DNA of 64,000 nucleotides from Castor canadensis (Eukaryota > Chordata > Mammalia > Rodentia > Castoridae), in the NCBI RefSeq assembly GCF_047511655.1, contig NC_133402.1:62934951-62998950 (forward strand), in the 5' to 3' direction. Made by a program: the position numbers and the translations under genes. Below the pieces are notes generated by a model. That model ran no database searches. It saw only the letters and a program-made list of their open reading frames with translations, and had not been told where the DNA came from. Positions 33,160 through 45,059 of this stretch are shown here, in pieces (positions within the stretch are counted from its first letter, which is position 1; each line of letters starts with the position of its first letter).

Positions 33160-33334
33160 CCCTCCTCTTCCATTTTCCCTTCCTTCTTCCCTCTCTCCCT
33201 CCCTCCTCCCTCTTTCCTTCCTTCCTTCCTTCCTTCCTTCCTTCCTTCCTTCCTTCCTTCCTTCCTTCCTTCCTTCCTTCCTTCCTTCCTTCCTTCCTTC
33301 CTTCCTTCCTTCCTTCCTTCCTTCCTTCCTTCCT
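33160..33334. repeat. (TTCC)n microsatellite with pyrimidine lead-in
   Basis: A perfect (ttcc)n array of about 30 units runs from about 33213 to 33334, preceded by a looser ccct/ctcc pyrimidine tract. It abuts a minus-strand SINE tail at 33335 and probably expanded from that SINE's A-rich end. The lysine/glutamate/glycine/arginine-repeat minus-strand frame across it is an artefact. Confidence 0.95.
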
Positions 33335-33412
33335 CAGTGCTGGGGAATGGGATCCAGGGTCCTGCACATGCAGGGCAAGTGCTCTACCACTGAGCTACAG
33401 TCTCAGTCCTGT
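33335..33412 (-). repeat. SINE tail, minus strand
   Basis: Antisense ID-like tail only: 'cagtgctggggaatgggatc', 'cagggcaagtgctctaccac', 'tgagctacagtctcagtcc'. Confidence 0.85.
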
Positions 33413-34022
33413 TTGTATGTCTCTCTGCAGACACAACAGCTCATTGTTTAAATGAACTATTCTAATATATAGGGTAACATTTTGAAAGCCTTTTAAACCT
33501 CACTGACCCTTATCACTTACCTGGCAACCATGTGTTTAACTCAGTTGGAATGATGACAATATGAACATTGATGACCAAGTTTGTCACTCTAGGCAATGAC
33601 AACTCTACCATGATTGCCTTGGTTCTAAGACACATGGGGTTAAAAAAACGTGTGTATGTGTGTGAGGCAGTTTTAAAGTCAATGAAGTATGGTACATCTG
33701 AATAGCTCCATAGTCAGCGGCTTGATTAAAACCGTTGATGGCTCCATGTCCCTCTGTGTGCCTGAGTAAGCAGGGTCACTGTAGCATGCTCAAAATGCAG
33801 GGGAGGCAGGTCAGTCCTGGCATGAGCGGTTCTAATTAGATCAGAGAGACGCAGTGCAGGGAGCTTTGCTGGGCTGGTCGTTCAACATGAGTGGTTACCA
33901 TCACCGCTGGTAATTTTCTTACTGCTAATTGGACAAATGCTTGTGTCATCTGTCACTTCCTGCATTTGTTTTCTGCCTGACTGCTCTTTTCACCAAGGCA
34001 GTGAGATTCTGCTAGAAAGAAA
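33413..34022. other. Unassigned unique sequence, possible conserved non-coding element
   Basis: Free of recognisable repeats. The section 33690-34010 carries homeobox-type cores ('ctaattagatcag', 'ctgctaattggac') in balanced-composition DNA, which could be an enhancer. This is inference only. Confidence 0.35.
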
Positions 34023-34072
34023 GGTGTGTGTGTGTGTGTGTGTGTGTAGAGAGAGAGAGTGAGTGAGAACTG
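34023..34072. repeat. (GT)n followed by (GA)n microsatellite
   Basis: About twelve gt units, then 'agagagagagagtgagtgag'. Ordinary dinucleotide microsatellite. Confidence 0.95.
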
Positions 34073-34628
34073 GTCTGTCTGTTTTGTGTTTAGCAAAGAA
34101 AAACCCTTACCTTTAAAAAAATCAGTTCCAGTGATGATGGGATTCGATCAGCCATGTGACATCAAAAGGGACAACACAGGCTTTGGGGGGTGGGAAGCTG
34201 TGAAAGGGTGACTTGATGCAGTTTCTCCCAAGGACCCCTCACTGAGACGAGGTCAGGCCCCTGCTGAGTCTGACTCAAACCCCTGAAAACTGTAGAAAAT
34301 AAAACCAGGCCTAAGACCAGCCCTCCCTGCTGAGATACAGATTTCTAGGGGAAAAAGAATAAAAAAGATGATTTGAGAGCCTCTTGTCTGAAGTCAAAGG
34401 AATTGAAAAGGTGCTTTTCTTTTTTCAACAATTCACTGAAGAAGGCAAAGTTCCACCCTGCTTTAGAGCTTGTTTTTCTTTCTCATCCTGGTCCCTGGAC
34501 CACCCACTCTGCGCGATTCTTTCCTGCGTGGAATGAACTAGACTAACATCAGTGTGTGCTTGTCAGATCTAGAAAGGAAGGATTAGTTTACCAAACATCT
34601 CTTCTCCTGATGCCCTTCTCCTCCTCCT
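34073..34628. other. Unassigned sequence
   Basis: No supported feature in about 550 bases. Confidence 0.4.
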
Positions 34629-34917
34629 TCTTGTGGTACTGGGGTTGAACTCAGGGTCTTGCACTTGCTAGGCAGGTGCTCTGTCACTTGAGCCTCGTCC
34701 CCAGCTCTCTTAGCGTTAGTTACTCTGGGAATAGGTTCTTGCGTTTTTGCCCCAGGCTGACCTGGACCATGACCTTATTTATGCTTCCTGCCTGCTGGGA
34801 TGACATGCATGTGCCACCATGCCCAGATTTTTTTGTTGAGATGGGGACTTAACTGTGATCCTCCTTATCTCTGCCTCCTCAGTAGCTGGAATGCTAGGCT
34901 ACTATGCCTGGCCTCCA
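34629..34917 (-). repeat. Dimeric SINE, minus strand
   Basis: Antisense ID-like tail ('ggtactggggttgaactcag', 'cttgctaggcaggtgctctg'), two antisense monomers ('gcatgtgccaccatgcccag' and final 'ggctactatgcctggcc'). Confidence 0.9.
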
Positions 34918-35127
34918 TGTTGCCTTTTTTGCTCCCTAGGCAGGCTATGGCTGAGGCAGTTTCCAGTGTGATTTGAACTTTTTCTATTCTTGCTTCTCAT
35001 AGCCTCCAAATCATTAAGTTTCTTCTGCTTGTATTATAAAATTTCACTTTTTTGTTAGAATAGAGCAGAATCAAGCAAATTTCTTTTTTGTAAATAGTAC
35101 ATGGATTAGACCATCACATTTAGTTAA

Positions 35128-35345
35128 AGGCTTACACTCTATAGTCTGATAGAACGAGATTCAAAACTTGGCTCCTTTGCTTACTCAGTTGGCATCTTGG
35201 ACCAGTTTGTCAACTCTGTGAGCCTCAATTTGTGCCTGTGAGACATGAGGAGAGTCGTGGAAGATCCCAGTTGTTCTGAGGGTGAATGAGACTGTCACTG
35301 ACAGCCATATAGTGTGTGGCACCTGCTGTCAATAAGTGATAGCCA
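35128..35345 (+). repeat. MIR, plus strand
   Basis: Nearly complete MIR: 'cttacactctatagtctgat', 'agattcaaaacttggctcct', 'gtcaactctgtgagcctcaa', 'agggtgaatgagactgtcac' and the terminal 'gtgtgtggcacctgctgtca'. Confidence 0.75.
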
Positions 35346-35349
35346 CACT

Positions 35350-36320
35350 AGGAGGTCTAGGTGGCTGGTGAGGTTTCAGTCCATGTTCATCTCTACTGAT
35401 TTCCCGGGTGTCCTGAATTGAGGATCCTGACCTTGTCCACGTTCTCCTTTCACAGACATGCCTACCTCCATCCTGGCTTTCTGGGCTTCTACTTCTTTGC
35501 TCAAGCCTCTCTTCCTAAACCCAGACCTATGAACCCAAATGTGGACAAAGCCCATCCTGCAGCTAAAACTAATAAAGTCCCTGTCCTCTTCCCAACTACG
35601 CTTTTCCTCCAAGGTGTTTTTCTTGGTGCCATTTGCCAGTCTTTCAATGAAAAAAAAAGATTCCCTCTGGCCCCTTCACTCTGCCTCTCCATGTCCCGAG
35701 GTTCACCGAGTGTCCTCTGTCCCCTCCATGCCATCCTGCTCATTCCCTCTTGAGGCCCCTTGGTTTCTAATTTCACTATTAACTAGTGCTCCTATCTGGC
35801 CCCCTCCACTTACATTTTCTCTGTCTTCCAATCCATCCTGCACTCTGTTGGCTATTCACCACACCCTGCACAAAGCCTCCAGTGGCTCCCCATCTCCTCA
35901 GTGTGAAATCCAAGCACTTTGACAGCCCTTCCTAAGGTCCCCTCATCCAGCCCACCTCTCTCCCTTTGTCTTTAAGTCCCTCACACTTGTCACACTGGAA
36001 TGCTGGGATCATCCTCCTGATCTGATGGATGCCCTTGGGTTTTATCTACTCTTCCTTTTGTAATACAGTTTCCCTAAGTTTTTCATCGGGTTATTCATTT
36101 TTTGAATATTCAGCTCAGTTGACACTTTCAGAAAGCCTTTCTGACTCTTCCCTCAAATCTGGGCTGAGTCTTCCTCCCTTTACATCCTAGGTATTTCTTA
36201 ATTCCAACTTGTGTCACATTCATTGAATGACGGGAATTCACTGATGTTATAGCTATCACTTTTTATCTCTGTACCCACTGTATTTAGTTTGGCTCACAAT
36301 AGAAAAGCAGTATCTGTTTC
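35350..36320 (+). mobile_element. L2 (LINE-2) fragment, plus strand
   Basis: From about 35830 the L2 3' signature is clear: 'aaagcctccagtggctcccc', 'gtgtgaaatccaagcacttt', 'ccctcacacttgtcacactg', 'gaaagcctttctgactcttc', and 'ggctcacaatagaaaagcag'. 35350-35690 is less certain and may be unrelated. Proline/serine-rich frames across it derive from L2. Confidence 0.65.
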
Positions 36321-36986
36321 CTGAAGAGTGTGAAGGGAGAAGGTAAGAAAGAATGGACAAGATGTTTACCCTCTGGGAGGTCGATTGTTGTCTAAGATAT
36401 GGTGTCTACACAGTGGCACTTGCACAGGGAACTTAAAATTATGAAATGAGCGGTCAGTAGTCCTTCTCAGTTATCGACACACGGAGAGCACCTCCAGTGA
36501 TTCCTGTACTCTTGACAATTGAAATGACATTGCACACTACAACCAGGTCCCCAGGCTAGAAGGAGCTAAGCTACGGGTATGGCAGGTTCTGTCTTTGTGA
36601 CAGCAGAGGTCACACAGAGGCTGTAAGTCATCTTCTTGGCTATTTGTCTTAAGAGAACTGAGGCATTCAGAAGAATGGAGGCCAACATGTGTTGACATGT
36701 CAGCCGATCCCAGCTTCCTCACTGGGCTCTGCTGTTGAGGTTCTATGATCTGCTCTGCAATCACTAATACCTTCGCTTTCTCCCCATGGTCGATGTAATT
36801 TCCTGTTTCCCCATAACAAAAATGACATGTTGACAACTCATTGAATTGTGTATCTGGAGTGGCCTTGGAAAGTTTGTGTAGCTCTGATCAACTTACTTTC
36901 CAAAGCATTTATCATCAGCACCCAGAGGGGATTGTAACATGTCCTTTACCTAGTTTGGTGCATTTCCAGTATTTTTGTCTTCTCTT
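36321..36986. other. Unassigned sequence
   Basis: Nothing supportable. A 99-codon minus-strand frame (36537-36836) has no acceptor/donor pairing that I trust. Confidence 0.4.
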
Positions 36987-37102
36987 CTTTTTTTGGGGGG
37001 GATGGGACTGAGTTTTGAACTCAGGGCTTTGGACTTGCAAAGCAGGGACTCACATTACAAAGCAAGTACTCTACCACTTGAGCTAGATTTCCAGTCCTGT
37101 CT
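36987..37102 (-). repeat. SINE tail with internal repeat, minus strand
   Basis: Antisense ID-like tail ('gggactgagttttgaactca', 'ggactcacattacaaagcaa', 'gtactctaccacttgagcta'). The segment 'tgcaaagcagggactc' / 'acaaagcaagtactc' appears duplicated inside it. Confidence 0.85.
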
Positions 37103-37727
37103 CCTCTTTAAATAATGGATGTAAAGTGATGGAGAGGGAGGTAAGGTAGGATCTACTAGGAGGACTTGACTATCTCTCCCATTCACAACTCATCCTTTCT
37201 TCACTCAGTTACTGTAGATCTACAACTCATTTTAGATGATGGCTAATGCCTTTTGTTTCTCGAAAGATCTTTTAAGTGCCAAGAAGCCCACGTAAGTGGG
37301 CTAAACTGTAAATGGGTAAACTTGGCAAGGGAGGTTGATAGATTTATCCTACAGCATGTAGCAAATGAGCATCCAAGTCTGGGTTGAGCAAACATCACAT
37401 GTTGTCACTTCAAGGTTTTGCTCACTGTACCAACTTTGTTGGTGACAAGGTTCCTTTATCAGTCACTGTCCTCCTGTGTGACTGGACAGGGCGATTTTTT
37501 TTTCCTTCTCATAGCAGAGGAGATTTGGCCTTCTTTAACACTGACCTCAGAATCCTTTAATTCATAAGTTTATCACCCACAAGGACTAGAGACACGATGA
37601 GTGGGACATACAACTCCACAGACCTTTGTAGATGGGGTAGGTGGATTTTCCCAGGTGACACCAAACTCCAGATGAATCAGAAATGCTGACCCAGACCTGC
37701 TGCCCAGGAGCTCAACTTTTTCTTTGC
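37103..37727. other. Unassigned sequence
   Basis: No recognised feature; a T10 run lies near 37496. Confidence 0.35.
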
Positions 37728-37850
37728 AGTTCTTCTCAACTTTGCTGGACATTTAAAGAAAATTTTAGAACTTAGGCCCCAACCTCACAGAACTGTATTT
37801 AATTGGTTTAGGGTGATTCTCAGGCATGGCTATTTAAAAAATCTTTTGAA
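37728..37850. repeat. MER5-like DNA transposon remnant
   Basis: 'gttcttctcaactttgctgg', 'acttaggccccaacctcaca', 'ttaattggtttagggtgatt' and 'ctcaggcatggctatttaaa' follow the MER5A (hAT-Charlie, non-autonomous) order. Confidence 0.6.
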
Positions 37851-38849
37851 CAATTTTACTGGATTATCAGAACTAAGAACCCATATTCTTGGCTATGGTA
37901 CCAATTTGGTGTGAAACCACTTCATCCTAAAGAGTTGACTTTGTAGAACCGTGGCCAAATACATTAGAACTTTGTTCTTCTTATTTAATTTGAGTCACAT
38001 TTATTATATACCAGATGTTGAAAGAAGGATATTGGCTTATCCTTGGGAATTACAGATGGAAGATAAAACTCCTTTGTAAGGAGGAATGAGGCAAATGAAC
38101 TCACAGGCCTTCTGAAGCAACCGGCTGGGTAGAATTTGAGTGGAACAAACCGGGTGTGAGTAAAATTATGCCTCTTGAACCTGTCAGAAGTTCTAAAAAT
38201 AAGACAGTGGATAAAAGGGCCCAGTGGCTATAATTTATTTAGCCTTTCCAGAGGCCTTTGATGAAGTCAATTCATAAGAGGACTCAGTAATCACGTGGGA
38301 GACTGGGGAACTGCCAGGGATTGGGGACTGATTAGGAGATGGGACACCCTGAGCCAGGAACAAATGGTCATTTTCCATGTAGCCAACTTTGGTGGGGACC
38401 CACGCAGTGATCTCTCAGCCACATTTGTGGTTTAAAATTTTCTCTTCTTGTTTTTCTTACCCATTGAGAAACGAACCTCCTCAAATGAAGGGCTTGTTAG
38501 CCCTCTGACCTGCGCCTGCTCTCCTCTCAGCTCAGATCCTTTCCCCTGCCAGTCCATGACCGAGCAGCAGGATCGAGTGGATGCCTGGGTACATTGAGTG
38601 TGCCCAGACCATATGCACACTCAAGGCAATGTCAAGCCCTCAAAGGCTATAAAGAAAATGAGTTGTGGCCATGCCAGGGCCAGCAGGTGGAATGTGCTCC
38701 ACTTACTGATGGGCAGACAGGGTGAGATTTGTAACGCACACCTCTGCTTTGACATTACCTGTCTCCACTCTCATCTCCAGGGCCTTCCACCATGGCTGGG
38801 AGATCGCGTGTTGCCAAGGTGACATAGCTTCAGTGTTCCGGAAGAACTA
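37851..38849. other. Unassigned sequence
   Basis: About 1 kb without a supported feature. Confidence 0.35.
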
Positions 38850-39290
38850 AGAGCAAACTACTCATCAACCAACTCCCAATTCATGAACTCAGGTGGGAGT
38901 TGACACTATGGCCCCCTTCCTGCAACATCCATATGTGTTAGACCCAAGGGTGCGCATGTTCCCCAGGTCTGGCTGGTTAGCAGATTTCATTCCTTTGACT
39001 GAATGACTGGTATAGGGATGGTCACTTGGTTCAAGGTGGTCCAGTGAATTCTGGCCCAGGATTTTGTTGGAACTCTTGAGAAAGAGGCTCCTACTGCCTG
39101 CTGACTTTGCCAGGTTTGTGACCAGAAGTCACTCTCAGGGGCATAGCTTCTTGAGAAAGGGAAATAGAACAGAAGAAAGAAAAGTCAAGAGATGGAGTGT
39201 GACTCAAATCTTGACAATGTCTGTTACCTACCAGGATCCACTCATATCCACCAGATAGTCCTACTAGACTTTTCTTGCACATTAGGGCAA
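38850..39290 (+). mobile_element. Decayed LTR-like remnant
   Basis: 'gatggtcacttggttcaagg', 'ttttgttggaactcttgaga', 'aagaggctcctactgcctgc' and 'aagtcaagagatggagtgtg' resemble an old mammalian LTR with the phrase order 'gggcatgtgacccaagc', 'tgctggaactatcgggaaagaggtgctctctt', 'gagccgagagatggagag'. Family name not certain. Confidence 0.45.
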
Positions 39291-39649
39291 CTCCCCTGCC
39301 ACACCCTAGCTTTCTCTTCTGACCGCTATTAAAGCTGTGTTTCTGTTACAGGATCCTTTTACAAGATGTCTGTGGTGGATACCTTACTGCACACCTCTCA
39401 TTAAACCAGGCTGCCCGATTTCCTTAGAAATGGGCTTTGAGGGCAGCAGTGCAGGGTGAACTTATCTGAAAAATGAGTGTTGGCCTCTGAGGATAGGCAA
39501 GGGTCAGGGTGTGGTAGAGGGTCACTCTGGAAAAAAGTTAACCTTTTGACAACAGTTTTCTGAAGCCACTGGTTCATCCTTTATGGTTAACTCAGCAGAG
39601 TGACTGGGGGGAGGTTAGGGAAATGGGATTAGGAATGAGTCATTTCTAA

Positions 39650-39935
39650 GCACTTTCCCAGGCCAGGTACTGTGTCTGGTGCTTAATGCATGATGCCTCA
39701 CTTGGTTCTTACCAAAAACCTTGTGCATATTATTATTTCTGTTTCAGAGATCAGAAAATCATGTCAATAGCTGTCGACATAGTATTGGGTACTGAGCTCC
39801 AATATTTCCATAATTCTATTTTATCCATTACAATTGTAACCAGAAAGGTAGATTATAATCCATATTTTATAGATGATGAGGCCAAAGTTTAGAAAAGTTA
39901 AGTACATTGTTTATGGGCACAGAGCTAAAAAGAGG
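39650..39935 (-). repeat. MIR-family copy, minus strand
   Basis: Antisense MIR is visible in 'ggccaggtactgtgtctggt', 'ccttgtgcatattattattt', 'ccatattttatagatgatga' and 'taagtacattgtttatgggc'. The middle seems partly duplicated or interrupted. Confidence 0.65.
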
Positions 39936-40634
39936 ACATGTCTGTATTCAGATAGGCTCAGTTTGGAAGCCAAACTTGATATTAAACAGATCTTGACTTA
40001 CAGATTTGTAATAGCACTGACTGGGGAGATGACTGGACTAATGAGGATCCCTGGGTGTGCCTGGGCTCTAAAGGGATACTTTCAAGATGAGTAGAATTCA
40101 TGTACAATATTGGCCCTAAGCCACCCACCCCAGCCCTTGTCATAGTGACCACCACCTTTAGTAAGGGCCTCTGGTGAGGTTACTAGCTTAATAAGTATTG
40201 AAGGAATTATCTACCCAGGACTTTATAAAGACATCAAGAAGGAGTAATTAAGAACATAGTGTAGAATACAATTCTCATCTGCTTTATATATTATAAAAAA
40301 AGCACAAAGGTCCTGAGAATTGAGCATCTGGTGTCAATTTCTAGTTGGACCTGTCTGGGATCACGGGATATTTGCTGGGCCCTATCTGTATTCTTTCCTT
40401 GCATTCTGGGGCCACACTAATGTGTTGTGCTAACCTGTGTCTCAGGCTGACTCATGTCAGCTCACTTCACACACTGAGCTGTGTCAACTTCTTCCTGAGC
40501 CAGAGCCAAAATCCAAGTTGCAGGGTGACTGCAGCCACTCAGAATCCATCTTTAAGGCTTATCAGCTGCAGTCAGTCATGCCATTCCCACTCACGCTGTT
40601 CTGTTCCCACCCATAGCTGTGACACTGAAGTAGA
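39936..40634. other. Unassigned sequence
   Basis: About 700 bases. The C-rich right part (40340-40630) may be old L2 but is too diverged to call. Confidence 0.35.
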
Positions 40635-41085
40635 CTGAATAATGCCTCCCAAAGATGTTCACATCCTTCTCCTGTGGATATGTTACTGCACACAGTGAGA
40701 AGTACTTTGCAGATTCGAGTCAGGAGTTTGTGATGGGGAAATCATGCTAGATTATCTAGAGTCTATAAGAGCGGGGATCAGGGAGACTCAGAGTCGAGCA
40801 GAAACTGTTATGATGGAAGTCAGAGGCTGAGTGATACAGGGAAGGGGTCATGAGCCAAGGAATGAAGGCAGCCTCTAGAAGCAGAAAAGGCCAGGAAACA
40901 GCAGCTCCCTGCAGAGCCTACAGAAGGAACCAGCTCTGCCTATACCTGGGCTGAAGGCCAGTGCCACTGACTTTGGACTTGACTTCTAGCACTGTAATAT
41001 AATAACTTTGTGTGTTTTAAGCAACTAAGTTTGAGAGGAGTTTTTACAGTAGCAATAGGAAATGAATTTCAGGCTTAGATGTCAG
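40635..41085 (+). mobile_element. MLT1 LTR, plus strand, nearly complete
   Basis: Ordered landmarks: 'tgaataatgcctcccaaaga', 'tgttcacatccttctcctgt', 'gccaaggaatgaaggcagcc', 'agagcctacagaaggaacca', 'ctttggacttgacttctagc' and 'gtgttttaagcaactaagtt'. This is the usual 'gccaaggaatgccaaggattgc ... gaaggaaccaaccctgctgacacc' MLT1 signature. Confidence 0.8.
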
Positions 41086-42498
41086 CGATTGTTTTTTTCC
41101 TCCAGCAAATGCCTTCTGCCAACACCTGCCTTTATCGTATTTTAGTTACACGTTTGTGAAGGCGTGAAAGTGACTTCCCTTGTTCCTTGTGGATGGGCTT
41201 CAAGGATCCCTCTGGCTTTAAGAGAGGAGAGGACGACTTTTGGCTTGTGCATATCCTCAAAAACCCACCCCTCCTTTACAATGCCTTTTTCCTCCTGTGT
41301 CACACTAATCATCTTCTGTCTGTAGCAGGCAGAGGTAAAACCAGTCCAATTGCTCATTCACTGGGTGTTGTTGATAGAAGAGTTCTTATCAACTGACTGT
41401 TTCAAAACTAACCATGTGAAGGTACAGAAGACCATCTGATGGGTCCCTGAGAGCCTCAAGGGTGGTGAATTCCTAGTGGGGCTGGTCCTCAGCTGTACAG
41501 GAGGGTGACTTACTTGCAATATGACCCAGGTGTTCCTGGGACCAATTAAGCTTGCAAGAGATTGATGATTGTGCTGGATTTCCCACATCTGTCATTGGGC
41601 ATATGTAAGGCTGGGGACCGAAACTTGTATTTGCCATTTGGAAGCCTTCTTCCTTTTAGTTTTCTTAGTAGCCATGATGTCATAGCAAAGGGAACTATTA
41701 GTATGTAAGAGAATCTTGGAGATATTTACTTCAGGAAAGCTGTTTTCAAATGAAGGCATTTTTTAAAAAAATGACATGTTCTGTGGAGAACAGAAATCAC
41801 TGAGTCTTTGTAAGAGTGGAAATCAGGTGGCTCGGAGTCAAGCAGGAAATGCCATGATTGAAGCAAGAGGTTGGTGCAAAGACCATGGGACTCCCCAGGG
41901 GGAGCTGTTCTGGGTACTTCAGAGCTTGGAGTTCCAGAACACAGCTGCTGGGTTCCTCCACCTCACCTGTGCTGGCCTTGGGGTACCTGATGTGTCAGTT
42001 CTCACCACAGCAGACTGGAGCACCTTGGTGATACCTGCTCACCTGCAGCTGCCGCTCTGTGGTCTCCTTTCCTTGTGCTCCAGGTCAGCCAGCCCCTTTG
42101 CTTTCCAGAGTATCTTCTTAAACTGGGTACAATGTAATTGGTTAGGATTTATTTTTCTCAATTACAATCACAGTCGAGTTTGGTTTCTTTGAAATTACAC
42201 CCTGGTCCCCTTGATTGGAGTTTTGAATGTTTCTGATCGCTCCTGTCACTCATCTACAATTGTTTGGTTCATTTCCACAGATGGCTGAACTCATGCATAT
42301 GAATGGGTTTTACTGGTGATGTCTTGGAGGGCAAAGTGGTTCAGAGCTTTTTCTGGGTCCTATAGTCACTGTTGTGTCTTACCTAGGTGTGGTGACAGTC
42401 TTACCTCTGAGTGGGGATGCCTACTTTCCTCATGGGGTACCCACTCAAGAGCATATAGCAGGGCAGGGTGGGGGAACAGAGAAAGTATGGGTTCATGT
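41086..42498. other. Unassigned sequence
   Basis: About 1.4 kb with no confident repeat or exon. A 138-codon plus-strand frame (41776-42192) lacks splice sites and recognisable protein features. Parts might be very old retroelement sequence. Confidence 0.35.
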
Positions 42499-42509
42499 CC
42501 CCCCCCCCC
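42499..42509. repeat. C11 homopolymer
   Basis: Eleven consecutive C residues in unique sequence. Confidence 0.95.
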
Positions 42510-44540
42510 ACATTTCTGAATGGGGAGGGGACTCTAAGTGTTGAAATTGAACCAGAAGTATCAAAAGCCTATAAACTCGGCTTCTGAACTTGGGGAACTC
42601 AGGTCATGGTTCTCTTAGTTCTGCAACAGTGTACAATCCTGTACTTTTCATCAATCTAGAAGAGCAAAACAAAAGCAATCTGAACACTTGTACAACTCCA
42701 CCCCAGCATCTCTGTCTTCCACGTGACCGTGACTGTGCCACCTAAGCATGGCTTGGCTTAGTTCCAATGCTTCTTACTCTCCTTTAATAAAGTGCTACTT
42801 CTGCTGTGGTTGGCTGTGACTTCTTTCTGGTAACTGAGTTGAACGAAAAATGATGTCGAAACAATAGTTTCCCCATTTGGGTGGCCTTTAGGGGCTATGC
42901 ATATGTTGTAGTTTCTCGTCTCTTCCTCTGCTCCCTCCTCTTTCACATCAGCGTATCCCTCACCTGGCTCACAACTCTTGGAGAAATGTCATCTGGGCCT
43001 CAGGAGGAAGAGGAATAGTGATGCTGGCACACACCCATCAGTGTTTGCACCACCTCTCCAGCCACATGCCATATGGGCTAAACTGTCCTGTCACCAGGGC
43101 ATCAGTGTTTGTGCTGAGATCTCTTCGCCCAGCCCCCTCTCTACAAAGGGCTCACTGTAATGATATGCAGCTGTGCTACCTGCCTTCTTCACTTGAACTT
43201 GACCTGCTAATGCTGTTCAGAAGATCAGCTCAGGGTGGGAGATGCATCGATGGGCTAATTATATAGGAGAGAGGAGCGTTTGTGCCTCAGAGTGAGAACG
43301 GTTTTGGGATCAGAGTCCCCATAAGTGCCTAGAGAGAAAGAGGTAACAGTTCTCTTGTTGTTTCCAGGCCACCAGAGAAAGCTAAGTCTCCTGGGTGGTG
43401 GAGGGGAAAAGCTGTCATTGTAACAAGTGTGATGACTAGAGGTCATCTTCATTGAGCTGCCACGTGGAGCTATGTTCTTTTTTTCCTTTTAATGTGGTTG
43501 GGTCACTGTTTTTATGACTGAACTTGTTTCATCTTTCTTATAATTCGTTTGGCTTATTGGCACAGATGGGTGTTGCTGACTGAAAAATCACTAGGAGTAT
43601 TTTTTTCCGTCAGATGGAGAGCTTCCTGTGCTTGATCCTAGGCTATCTGTCACAGGCACTTAGTGTAACCTGGCTGTGGAAGGCAAGGGAGTGAAGTGAA
43701 TGTGCTTACAGCTTCTCAATTCATGTCTCAAAATGTAAGGAATTCATGAGCTGTCTATCAGCCGTTTGGTAGACTTGGAGGCCATTTTCATGGGAAAAAG
43801 ATCTATTGCTGTTTGTCCACAGTAAAATTAAAACTGCATTTAAATTGAAAATCATAAGAATTTTGTCCCAGTGGAGACGGGATAATCTGTAGTGTACAAG
43901 CCTTCCCTAGTGTCACCACCGCATGTTCAATGGTGGAGTTTGAACCAGGATGAGTTTCTCTATCCAGTTCATTGGTTTTTCTTAGCTTTTTTTCTCCTGG
44001 ATTTGAAGTCTTTGGTGATGAATGGGCATGTTTAGTGGCTCAGCCAGGTGGCTCTGGATATTTGAACAGGATATGAACCCAAATTACAGAGCACTCTCCA
44101 TAGCGTCTTGGTGCCCTCCAGACCTGGTTTCGATCACCATGTTCTACCATGGAAATGTGGGCACATCAACAGGGAAGATGGTGGTGAATGGGTTCCTTAT
44201 TTATTCTTTGGTTGTATTTGTAAGTTTTATTCTAATTCTGTCATAATATTTATACATGGCATTTAAATATGCCCACTTACTAGCGACATATTTCTCACTG
44301 TTAGAAGATTGTCTTAGAAAATTGCCATTTTCAGGGATGGAGTTGTCTTCAATTTGTTTCTTAATGATCCTGATGTCTATCCCTGACATTAAATATGTGG
44401 TATTTCAGCTGTTGAAATGATAGGTTCAGGTTATTTGGGACACCGAACGTGACTATTATATGGAACTTGAGCATCATAAGTGAAAAGAGAAGTTATAAAA
44501 ATGGTCTCTTCTGGCATCCAGTGTCATGAAGCGAAAAAAA
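42510..44540. other. Long unassigned unique stretch
   Basis: About 2 kb in which I find no repeats. The AT-rich part 43730-44400 looks like ordinary intronic or intergenic DNA and could include conserved regulatory sequence. Short frames are unsupported. Confidence 0.4.
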
Positions 44541-44544
44541 AAAG

Positions 44545-44650
44545 GGATTATCTATTTATCTATCTATCTATTTATCTATCATCTATGTACCTTTCTATCT
44601 ATATCCATCCATCCATTTGTCCATCCATCCATCCATCCATCCATCTTATC
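44545..44650. repeat. (TATC)n-(CATC)n compound microsatellite
   Basis: Units of tatc/ttatc (44550-44600) change to catc/ccat (44605-44645), with interruptions. Probably one array that drifted by point mutation. Confidence 0.9.
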
Positions 44651-44789
44651 GTTCACTAAAAACCATTCCATAAGACCCTCTGCCTTCACTTTCAGAGCAT
44701 TTTGACAAGTCAAAGCACAGAAGACTCACTGTCCATTCTTTACACAGCATGTTAAAAACTATACTCAGTGGCCATGATTTGATTTGATA

Positions 44790-45045
44790 TGCAACTTTAA
44801 TGTGAAATCAAGATCATAGCTTGAAATGTCATCTGTAATACCAATGATTCCCATAATAAGAAAATTCCAGGTCTAACCAGCTGGTCCCAGAGGAGGATGG
44901 GAACTGGAGCATCCCAAGAGTACCCAGCCTGGTTCAACAGACCCTCAAATGACACACAGGTGCATGAGCTAAATAAATTCTTACTGTTTGTGTCACTGAG
45001 ATTTTGTGATTGTTTGCTATACAGCAGTGGCTGACCCAAATTCCT
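44790..45045 (+). mobile_element. MLT1 LTR 3' part, plus strand
   Basis: 'gcatcccaagagtacccagc', 'acacaggtgcatgagctaaa', 'taaattcttactgtttgtgt' and 'gattttgtgattgtttgcta' followed by 'acagcagtggctgacc' match the MLT1 3' end ('gtgagcaataaatgcttattgttttaagccactgagttttggggt...'). Confidence 0.65.
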
Positions 45046-45059
45046 TATTTCTATCATTA

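Noticed and set aside
33152-33367. Minus-strand frame encoding a lysine/glutamate/glycine/arginine repeat
   Set aside because: It is the translation of the TTCC microsatellite and disappears with the repeat; no start context or splice sites.
41776-42192. 138-codon plus-strand open frame
   Set aside because: No splice sites at suitable places, no recognisable protein motif and no neighbouring exon.
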